Source: JBDRNO01 sp043811005
Lineage (GTDB): Bacteria; Bacteroidota; Bacteroidia; NORP154
DNA length: 5,099 nucleotides
Reading direction: 5' to 3'
Assembly: GCA_043811005.1 (NCBI GenBank)
Contig: JBDRNO010000054.1
Coordinates: 1 to 5,099, forward strand
The translations under genes were made by a program, and so were the position numbers. Position 1 is the first letter of the stretch. Each line of letters starts with the position of its first letter. The notes beneath the pieces were generated by a model, which was not told the DNA's origin, did not search any database, and worked only from the letters and a program-made list of their open reading frames with translations. Positions 1 to 5,099 of the stretch are shown piece after piece.

Positions 1-141
1 GATTACCACGCTGGACTCGCCTAAAGGCACAGATGAAGAATTTTCAGTATATGACCTGGCAGGCTCGATCTCATACTCGAAATTAATAACAAATAAATTC
101 GCATTAGGGTTAAACCTAAAATTTATAAAGCAATCCATTTA
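1..141. repeat. Left copy of 141-bp exact terminal direct repeat
   Basis: These 141 bases recur without a mismatch at 4959-5099, as read directly by aligning the two ends. The repeat lies wholly inside the porV-like coding sequence and keeps its reading frame. The flanking bases show no inverted ends, target-site duplication or tRNA-like sequence, so it does not look like a transposon or attachment-site repeat. The length equals the largest default k-mer of the MEGAHIT assembler, which is the usual signature of a contig that closes on itself. I infer that it is one physical sequence shown twice. Confidence 0.97.
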
Positions 142-880
142 CACAGAACAGGGCAATGCTTTTGCAGCTGATTTAGGGATTTTACATTTTATAACAAACA
201 GATTTTCTCTCGGCGCTTCTGTAAGCAATATAGGCAGCAAACTCAAATTCGATAATGATGAGTATAAATTGCCGCAGGAAAGCAGGATCGGAACAGCCTA
301 TACAATGCTTTCAGACCGCAGTTTACTTGTTGCGGCGGATATATCTATAAACGGTGATAATCAAACCAATGGGCATATCGGCGTAGAATACTGCGTACAT
401 AAACTGCTTACACTGCGCACGGGCTATAAATCAACAGATGTAAGCGATCTGGACGGTATAGCGGGATTATCAGCCGGTATCGGAATTGCATTTGATTATC
501 TGTCACTCGATTATGTGTGGGTCCCGTATGGCGATTTGGGCAACACGCACAGAATTGGTATCGGATTTAAGTTTGGTGACACTCCCATAGTTGAAGAACC
601 CAAGTTAATCGTTGAACCCATAATAATTAACCCCAAACTGATAAAGAATGAACAAAACATAGAGAAGATAAAAACATATCATAATAAAGCGCTGAGTTAT
701 TTCAAAAAAGGCGATTACAGCAATGCAATTGCTTACTGGGAAAGAATACAGGCAATTTACCCGAACGATAAGGTCAAAGGTTTTATCAAAAAAGCTGATT
801 CATTGCTTAAAAAGAAAAGCAGTAAGCAAGAAAAGAACGGCTCAATATCTAAGAGGAAATATAAATTAAAGGTTAAATAG
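1..880 (+). CDS. PorV/PorQ-family outer-membrane barrel, C-terminal part (5' end continues from 4615-4958)
   Basis: The frame is open from base 2 to the TAG at 878-880. The TTG at 269 is only an internal leucine codon, not the start. Joined through the 141-base end overlap, this is residues 116-407 of a 407-residue protein whose ATG is at 4615. Residues to about 307 show alternating polar/hydrophobic, glycine- and aromatic-rich strands typical of an outer-membrane barrel, closing with HRIGIGFKFG (298-307), a plausible last strand. A proline-rich linker (308-331) follows, then a TPR-like helical pair (about 340-373, with the pattern A..YFKKGDY..AI.YW and P369) and a lysine-rich tail to 407. 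In the FadL-like fold the residues after the last strand face the periplasm, so the TPR-like part is inferred to be periplasmic. Known PorV carries CTD cargo to the sortase at the surface. The cargo gene begins 11 bases downstream, which suggests one transcript. The family call is secure; true PorV versus another UPF0164 paralogue is not settled. Confidence 0.85.
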   Translation, partial: ITTLDSPKGTDEEFSVYDLAGSISYSKLITNKFALGLNLKFIKQSIYTEQGNAFAADLGILHFITNRFSLGASVSNIGSKLKFDNDEYKLPQESRIGTAYTMLSDRSLLVAADISINGDNQTNGHIGVEYCVHKLLTLRTGYKSTDVSDLDGIAGLSAGIGIAFDYLSLDYVWVPYGDLGNTHRIGIGFKFGDTPIVEEPKLIVEPIIINPKLIKNEQNIEKIKTYHNKALSYFKKGDYSNAIAYWERIQAIYPNDKVKGFIKKADSLLKKKSSKQEKNGSISKRKYKLKVK

Positions 881-891
881 TTGAAATATTT

Positions 892-3800
892 ATGAAAAAA
901 CTAAAATGCATAATTAAAAATATCATAAAGAAATATTTAGCATCACTGCTTATTATATCACTCTCCCCCATAGTACTATCTGCATCTAGTATGCAGGTGT
1001 TTGATCAGGATTGGGGCACCGCCGGTACTATTAATACTTGGTTCGACAATGATTCAGCTTGCGGGAACATCGGAGATGTTTATCTTAATCGTGATTTAGA
1101 GCATGCGCCTCTAACACCGGTAACTCATTATAAACAGCTGACATTTGAATATTATACTTTCAATAGAAGCGCAAATCTATCTCCAATCCCCAATCAGGTG
1201 ACAATTGGGAATGCTTCTATAGCATATTATTCAAACTACGAGGGCCTTGTTAGCGTACAACGAAGTAATTTCTTAAACAGCCAATATGAAGCAACCAGGG
1301 CATACCAACAATATATAGATAACGACTTTTTCTGGTATCCAGAACATCTGGATCATGATGCAATAGACAAATATCATGCTAACCTTCCTTATACAAACAA
1401 CTCACAGGGCTCCTCGGGAAGTGAGATGGATGAAATGAAGAAATTTGTATATACAATGGCTTCGTTTAAACCTTCAGTAAAACAAAAATTGGTCGATGAA
1501 GGTCTTTTAATGCCGACCATTCAAATGATATTCCGCTTTACCAGAGTAGGCAGTGATACCGCAAGATATTTAAGCGGTGAAGCGCATCCATGCGCGTTTG
1601 ATAATAATAACAATATTGATCAGATGACCAATCTAGCGCATGAAATTGAAATAAATAATATCCCGCCAATGATTCAACTTGAAGTTTTGGAGGACACCTA
1701 TAACGGCATACGTGAAGTAGATTATTTTGACGGTCAATATTCGAAAACGGAACGCGTTTTCGATACCCCATGTTCCATAAGCAGAATTCACAAAAACAGG
1801 CGCTACACTCAAAAAATAGTGGTTAGCGCGGAAAACAGCTATGATGTTAACGGCCTGCCTCTTACTTATCATTGGACGGTGCTTCGTGGTGACCCGCAAC
1901 ATGTTAGAATTACTAATCTTAACGCAGAAGGATCTATAGCCAGCATAGAGTTTGATTATCAGGAAACTGCCGATGTGACAATAGATGAAAACATGAGCAC
2001 ATCCAGAACCGTTAAATCAAATCGCGTTGAAGTAGGAGCATTTGTTGATAACGGGACTTATTATTCGGCACCGGGATTTATAACTTCTTACACATTCCCA
2101 TATGAAGACCGCACTTATGATAATAATAATCTCGTACAAACTATATACACAGATGGTTATGCTTACGAAGGCATAACATCCAACCCGACATGGCATAAGG
2201 ATGCTTTTCATTACGATGTTAATGATATTCTGACAGGCTGGTCAAGATATGCTGCAGTTGAAACAACTACTCCAGCGGAATTTACCGCTGAAGGATGTAT
2301 TATTAAAGAAACCGATGGTTCCGGCATAACCACTAAAGCAGATATTGTGTATTACTCCGGGTATGAATTAAACTATACTATTTCAAACGAAATAGAATAT
2401 TCATATGTAAGCAAAACAACTACTATTAATAGCTCAGTATCAGGTAATTTGGATGGGTTAGAAACACATTCCGGGAACACGCCTGTTTTTATTGAATCAA
2501 ACAATAAAACTTTATTACTCCGTAAAATGCCTGAGCATGGGACCGTTGATTTTAACACAACCACTGGGGAGTATACTTACTATCCAGATCCCGAATTCAG
2601 CGGATACGATGTTTTCGCGGTGCGTACATATGATTACACAAGGTCAAAATACTTCATGACCCGCATAACTGTGGAAGTAAATGATACCGGAGCTCCTAAA
2701 GACACATTTTCTGTCTCAGGAACTATTACTCACGATGGCTCTCCTCTGATTAATGTTAGCATAACTTTATTAAATAAAACATTCACAACAAACTCAGATG
2801 GTTTTTTCAATATTTCCAATTTAGTAGCCGGATCTTATATTATCAAACCTGTTCTAGAAGGTTACACATTTGATCCAGCTGAACAACTCGTTACTGTAGG
2901 TCCAACAAAAAATAATACTAATTTTAACGCCATAGCAAATACTTATGATGTTTCCGGGACTATAACCTTTGAAGGTAACCCGCTTGCGAATGTAATAGTT
3001 AACATAGGAGGCAAATCAACTGTTACAAATTCCAGCGGTTATTATAAAATAGAAGCTCTTTCCACAGGGAATTATACAATAACCCCTAATTTAGAAAGCT
3101 ATGGATTTATTCCCACATCTTATAATATAGAATTAAAAACAAACATATTTTCAAAAAATTTTACTGCCACTCAGGAAACTTTTTCGATATCCGGAAAGAT
3201 TCAACTGAATAATTCAGGCATTAAAGATATTGTGGTGTCCGCAAACGGCAAAGAAACAAAAACCCTGGCCGATGGTTCATACACAATTTCTTATTTAGCA
3301 GCCGACACATATTTCATTGTTCCTTCGCACGATTCTTATACTTTTAACCCATCAATCAGGACATTAAATTTGCAAGAAAATATATCAAATATAGATTTTG
3401 AAGCGTCTGTATACACACCTCCGAGAATAGAAATCGACCATTTCGAAATTGCGCTGTTAACAAAAAATTGTATAATCGGCAAGCCTGTTATGTTGTCAAT
3501 TAAAGCATGCGATATAGACGGTGATATGCTTGTTTCATACAATGGAACCATTAATATTTTAATTATCAATGGATCAAGCGCGACTAAAACAGCAGTGATC
3601 ACTAATGGCCAGTGCTTGCTGGAATTAACAATAGAAAATCCCGGCCCAAAAGTAACAATATCAGTTGAAAGCGATCAGGGTAAAACTTCAAATGACCTTG
3701 AATTAACTTTTGCTTCACCAGAAATAACATTATCCGGTTTCAATTTAAGCTTAAATAAACAATCATATAAACCGAATGATGCGCTTGAATTAACCGTACA

Positions 3801-4302
3801 AGCTCTGGATAATAACAATAACAAATTTACTTCGTACTCATATGATAATATTACTGTTAAATCAAATATCGGAACGGTATCTCCGGAAGTAATAAGCCTT
3901 ATAAACGGTGAAGCTATTCACAATCTAACCGTTGATACTAAAATGCCGTATGCTGTTACAGTAGAAATTTGGCTTGAAATTGACGGTGCCGTTATGTCGG
4001 ATACTGTTAGTTTACTTGTTCAACCATCATTTGCGGCCAGTTCAGAAGAAATCTGCGTTTTCCCCAACCCTGCGCGCGTGAATGGCTCAATTCAATTCTC
4101 CCCGCTGCCTGACTCAAGTAAAATTTTACTTTATACAATTTCCGGGAGTCTGGTCCGTGAGGTAAATATAACTGACTTCGGCTGGACCTGGGATTTAACA
4201 AATGATGACCGCAGCAATATAGCGCCGGGTGTGTATATATACATAATCAAAAAAAATGATTCAGTATTTAAAAAAGGGAAAATAGCGATACTGCCAAAAT
4301 AA
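892..4302 (+). CDS. Giant secreted multidomain protein with T9SS type A sorting domain
   Basis: This 1136-residue protein starts at ATG 892; an in-frame TAA at 874-876 blocks any longer start. Residues 1-31 form a signal peptide (lysine-rich n-region, hydrophobic 16-29, probable cleavage after A31). Residues about 34-500 form a large module I do not recognise, with patterned segments YPEHLDHD (149-156), SQGSSGSE (171-178), YLSGEAHPCAFD (226-237), IPPMIQLEVLED (257-268), a PKD-like stretch with PLTYHWTVLRGD (within about 309-357) and YDVNDILTGWSRY (441-453). A cadherin/VCBS-like module follows (516-599, HGTVDF...YTYYPDPEFSGYDVF). Next come three carboxypeptidase-regulatory-like repeats (604-682, 683-761, 762-840), two Ig-like domains (843-941, 942-1045) and a sorting domain (about 1046-1136, FPNPAR at 1057-1062). 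Family knowledge says such proteins are exported by Sec, cross the outer membrane by T9SS, and are released or anchored after CTD removal. The modules after the N-terminal part look like a stalk presenting it. Adhesin, enzyme or surface-layer roles all remain possible. Confidence 0.93.
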   Translation: MKKLKCIIKNIIKKYLASLLIISLSPIVLSASSMQVFDQDWGTAGTINTWFDNDSACGNIGDVYLNRDLEHAPLTPVTHYKQLTFEYYTFNRSANLSPIPNQVTIGNASIAYYSNYEGLVSVQRSNFLNSQYEATRAYQQYIDNDFFWYPEHLDHDAIDKYHANLPYTNNSQGSSGSEMDEMKKFVYTMASFKPSVKQKLVDEGLLMPTIQMIFRFTRVGSDTARYLSGEAHPCAFDNNNNIDQMTNLAHEIEINNIPPMIQLEVLEDTYNGIREVDYFDGQYSKTERVFDTPCSISRIHKNRRYTQKIVVSAENSYDVNGLPLTYHWTVLRGDPQHVRITNLNAEGSIASIEFDYQETADVTIDENMSTSRTVKSNRVEVGAFVDNGTYYSAPGFITSYTFPYEDRTYDNNNLVQTIYTDGYAYEGITSNPTWHKDAFHYDVNDILTGWSRYAAVETTTPAEFTAEGCIIKETDGSGITTKADIVYYSGYELNYTISNEIEYSYVSKTTTINSSVSGNLDGLETHSGNTPVFIESNNKTLLLRKMPEHGTVDFNTTTGEYTYYPDPEFSGYDVFAVRTYDYTRSKYFMTRITVEVNDTGAPKDTFSVSGTITHDGSPLINVSITLLNKTFTTNSDGFFNISNLVAGSYIIKPVLEGYTFDPAEQLVTVGPTKNNTNFNAIANTYDVSGTITFEGNPLANVIVNIGGKSTVTNSSGYYKIEALSTGNYTITPNLESYGFIPTSYNIELKTNIFSKNFTATQETFSISGKIQLNNSGIKDIVVSANGKETKTLADGSYTISYLAADTYFIVPSHDSYTFNPSIRTLNLQENISNIDFEASVYTPPRIEIDHFEIALLTKNCIIGKPVMLSIKACDIDGDMLVSYNGTINILIINGSSATKTAVITNGQCLLELTIENPGPKVTISVESDQGKTSNDLELTFASPEITLSGFNLSLNKQSYKPNDALELTVQALDNNNNKFTSYSYDNITVKSNIGTVSPEVISLINGEAIHNLTVDTKMPYAVTVEIWLEIDGAVMSDTVSLLVQPSFAASSEEICVFPNPARVNGSIQFSPLPDSSKILLYTISGSLVREVNITDFGWTWDLTNDDRSNIAPGVYIYIIKKNDSVFKKGKIAILPK
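2440..2688 (+). other. Cadherin/VCBS-like module in the cargo protein
   Basis: Residues about 516-599 follow the pattern of bacterial cadherin-like or VCBS-type modules: an opening VSGNL, then HGTVDF, a turn with TGEYTYYPDPEFSGYDVFAV, and a last strand TRITVEVND. In this family the fold is a beta-sandwich used as a spacer or adhesive unit in surface proteins, often binding calcium. Only the pattern is visible here, so the exact Pfam family is uncertain. Confidence 0.7.
2701..3411 (+). repeat. Three tandem 79-residue carboxypeptidase-regulatory-like repeats (protein level)
   Basis: Residues 604-682, 683-761 and 762-840 are three consecutive units of exactly 79 residues (237 bases). Each opens with F/Y-S/D-V/I-SG-T/K-I (FSVSGTI, YDVSGTI, FSISGKI). 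Each has a middle T.[ST].G.[FY].I..L..G/D.Y.I.P signature (DGFFNISNL, SGYYKIEAL, DGSYTISYL) and a closing YTFDP, YGFIP or YTFNP motif. This is the prealbumin-like fold of CarboxypepD_reg-type domains, a common stalk element in secreted proteins. The three units differ widely in nucleotide sequence, so the duplication is old and is not an assembly artefact. Confidence 0.88.
3418..4026 (+). repeat. Two tandem bacterial Ig-like domains (protein level)
   Basis: Residues 843-941 and 942-1045 align with each other as two beta-sandwich domains of about 100 residues. Both have the sequence pattern K..MLSIKA.D..G/N..... SY...I (first copy CDIDGDMLVSYNGTINI, second copy LDNNNNKFTSYSYDNITV), then a segment with NG (VITNGQCLLELT, SLINGEAIHNLT) and a final strand before the next domain. 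The pattern matches the 'A.D..GN..TSY.GT' repeats of invasin/Big-type domains. The DIDGD at 874-878 could bind a metal. They are probably stalk domains placing the N-terminal module away from the cell. Confidence 0.7.
4027..4299 (+). other. T9SS type A sorting (C-terminal) domain of the cargo
   Basis: Residues 1046-1136 carry the hallmarks of the type A CTD. These are FPNPAR (1057-1062), an SIQFSPLP strand, LYTISGSLVREV (starting 1080), a tryptophan-rich turn (WTWDLTNDD), IAPGVYIYIIK (1110-1120) and a basic C-terminus, GKIAILPK. In characterised systems this beta-sandwich is recognised at the outer membrane, bound by PorV and cut off by the PorU sortase. A truncated domain would be expected to stop secretion; this one looks complete to the last residue. 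Confidence 0.93.
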
Positions 4303-4543
4303 TTTTTCATTACCCATTTCATGAATTATAGAATAATAATTTAGGCAAAACTCCTCTTAATTTATTTAATATACCCTCTTGAAAAAGTTGATTTCATGGG
4401 TTATACCTATATTGTAACAATCCGGTTACTTACTCAATCAGCGCCATGCAGTTAGGGGGTATATGCTTCAAAAGCTATCAAAAACCACCGGCTGTAATTT
4501 TAACCAAAATACCGCTTTAAACAATATATTTTTCAGCGCAATC

Positions 4544-4572
4544 TTTACAATAATTTTACACATACATAACAT
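4544..4572 (+). promoter_or_regulatory. Possible sigma-70-like promoter for the porV-cargo operon
   Basis: TTTACA at 4544-4549 (5 of 6 to TTGACA) is followed after 17 bases by TAACAT at 4567-4572 (4 of 6 to TATAAT). This would place the start of transcription near 4580, about 35 bases before the ATG at 4615. Two further TTTACA copies at 4555 and 4577 offer overlapping alternatives. If the host belongs to Bacteroidota, its promoters follow a different consensus (TTTG / TAnnTTTG), so this call is tentative. Confidence 0.3.
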
Positions 4573-4603
4573 AAATTTTACATATCCTGCTTATCCTTAT
4601 TAT

Positions 4604-4608
4604 AGGAG
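4604..4608 (+). promoter_or_regulatory. Shine-Dalgarno site AGGAG of the porV-like gene
   Basis: AGGAG lies 6 bases before the ATG at 4615, an ideal distance, and fixes this start. The cargo ATG at 892 has no comparable site; its nearest purine-rich stretch, AAAGG at about 868-872, is some 20 bases away. Translation of the cargo may therefore depend on ribosomes finishing the porV-like gene 11 bases upstream. Confidence 0.8.
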
Positions 4609-4614
4609 CAAGAT

Positions 4615-5099
4615 ATGAAGAATATTTACATTCCCTTTATTGCTTTGCTTATATTAGCCACAACCTTTACATCTGCCTTTTGTGAAAGCGGCGGAACTAA
4701 ATCTGCTGAATTCTTGAAAATAGGCATCGGTGCAAGAGCCGTAGCTATGGGTGAAGCCTTCACAGCCGTATCTGGCGACGCCGATTGCATGGCATGGAAT
4801 CCTGCAGGACTGGCAACTCTTAAAGGCACCCACATTAGGGCTATGCACAATCAGTGGTTTCAAGACATATCATTGGACTACTTCGGGATAGCTCACAGCT
4901 TAAACAAATTCGGCACAATCGGGATAAACGGCCGTTACCTCTGGATGGACAAGATGGAGATTACCACGCTGGACTCGCCTAAAGGCACAGATGAAGAATT
5001 TTCAGTATATGACCTGGCAGGCTCGATCTCATACTCGAAATTAATAACAAATAAATTCGCATTAGGGTTAAACCTAAAATTTATAAAGCAATCCATTTA
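4615..5099 (+). CDS. PorV/PorQ-family outer-membrane barrel, N-terminal part (continues into 142-880 on closure)
   Basis: This ORF starts at ATG 4615 behind a strong AGGAG site and runs off the window end. A signal peptide is clear (KN, hydrophobic 4-19, probable cleavage after A21 in TSA-FCE). The mature start has the signature of the PorV/PorQ (UPF0164) family: SGGTKSAEFLKIGIGARAVA (25-44), then MGEAFTAVSGD (45-55) and WNPAGLA (61-67). Alternating beta-strands follow. The last 141 bases are the same as 1-141, and closing the loop gives one uninterrupted 407-residue frame (344 + 880 = 1224 bases, 408 codons with stop), with no frameshift. The family reaches the outer membrane as a FadL-like barrel and, in T9SS, shuttles CTD-bearing cargo. 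Expression is expected from the region just upstream. Confidence 0.9.
   Translation, partial: MKNIYIPFIALLILATTFTSAFCESGGTKSAEFLKIGIGARAVAMGEAFTAVSGDADCMAWNPAGLATLKGTHIRAMHNQWFQDISLDYFGIAHSLNKFGTIGINGRYLWMDKMEITTLDSPKGTDEEFSVYDLAGSISYSKLITNKFALGLNLKFIKQSI
4959..5099. repeat. Right copy of 141-bp exact terminal direct repeat
   Basis: This is identical to 1-141. Its first base is the third base of a GAG codon (4957-4959) of the porV-like gene, and the same phase holds at base 1, so the overlap closes the frame exactly. The unique length of the circle would be 4,958 bases. Confidence 0.97.

Larger units (their letters stand above)
4303..4614. other. 312-base non-coding region upstream of the porV-like gene
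   Basis: This is the only sizeable non-coding stretch in the window and, if the sequence is circular, the only place for a transcription start and stop. I see no convincing intrinsic terminator (no GC-rich stem followed by a T run) after the cargo stop, and no riboswitch core, tRNA, iteron set or origin-like structure that I can defend. A five-base inverted repeat, GTAAC at 4414-4418 and GTTAC at 4425-4429, is present but weak. Around 4461-4490 the base composition is mixed and no reading frame of useful length exists. The 3' third is very AT-rich and holds the possible promoter and the ribosome binding site. Confidence 0.75.

Noticed and set aside
269..880. A 203-residue gene starting at TTG 269
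   Set aside because: The frame is open back to base 2 and joins in frame with the ATG at 4615; TTG 269 is an internal leucine of the porV-like protein and has no ribosome binding site.
1538..2564. Several minus-strand open frames of 63-89 codons inside the cargo gene
   Set aside because: They lie opposite a 1136-codon gene with clear domains, lack ribosome binding sites and show no recognisable protein pattern.
3336..4322. Minus-strand open frames at 3336-3602, 4007-4201 and 4131-4322
   Set aside because: They overlap the Ig-like and sorting-domain coding sequence, which is strongly supported on the + strand.
4303..4400. Rho-independent terminator after the cargo gene
   Set aside because: I could find no GC-rich stem with a following T run; the best pairing (ACCCAT near 4311 with ATGGGT near 4397) is short and about 80 bases apart.
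4414..4429. GTAAC/GTTAC inverted repeat as an operator
   Set aside because: It is only five base pairs with a six-base loop and no supporting copies; chance is a sufficient explanation.
4446..4520. A 24-codon open frame (ATG 4446 to TAA 4518-4520) in the non-coding region
   Set aside because: It has no ribosome binding site and no recognisable sequence, and such frames are expected by chance.
4400..4520. Riboswitch (c-di-GMP type considered because of GC-richer patches before a surface-protein operon)
   Set aside because: The conserved core bases and paired helices of that class could not be laid onto the sequence.
4626..4863. Two minus-strand open frames opposite the start of the porV-like gene
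   Set aside because: The + strand here encodes a signal peptide and the family signature behind an ideal Shine-Dalgarno site; the minus frames are shadows.
1..5099. Phage or insertion-sequence origin suggested by terminal direct repeats
   Set aside because: No phage structural, integrase or transposase gene is present, the repeat lies inside a coding frame, and its length fits an assembler overlap.

Overview
The window is AT-rich bacterial DNA with a simple two-gene layout, all on the + strand. One gene encodes an outer-membrane beta-barrel of the PorV/PorQ (UPF0164) family. The other encodes a very large secreted multidomain protein that ends in a type IX secretion system (T9SS) type A sorting domain. 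This pairing points to a diderm bacterium of the Bacteroidota/FCB kind, or one of the uncultured phyla that also carry T9SS-type sorting domains (Cloacimonadota, Elusimicrobiota, Omnitrophota, Margulisbacteria and similar). The sequence does not let me choose between them.

The key structural fact is that the first 141 bases are identical to the last 141 bases (1-141 = 4959-5099). The window is therefore a loop of 4,958 unique bases, cut open inside the porV-like gene. Joining the ends puts the fragment starting at 4615 in frame with the fragment ending at 880. The result is one intact 407-residue protein with a signal peptide, beta-barrel, proline-rich linker, TPR-like segment and lysine-rich tail.

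Layout in circular order: a 312-base non-coding stretch (4303-4614) with a possible promoter and a good ribosome binding site; the porV-like gene (4615 to 4958, continuing 1-880); an 11-base gap; the cargo gene (892-4302, 1136 residues); then back to the non-coding stretch. The cargo has a signal peptide, a roughly 470-residue N-terminal module that I cannot assign, a PKD-like segment inside that module, a cadherin/VCBS-like module, three 79-residue carboxypeptidase-regulatory-like repeats, two Ig-like domains and the C-terminal sorting domain.

The likely joint role is a secretion pair. In known T9SSs PorV receives CTD-bearing cargo at the outer membrane, and here a PorV relative is co-transcribed with one such cargo. 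No replication, partition, mobilisation, integrase, transposase or phage gene is present. The loop may thus be a real small circle of unknown maintenance, a collapsed tandem array of a chromosomal porV-cargo unit, or an assembly-graph loop. Deciding between these is the main open question.
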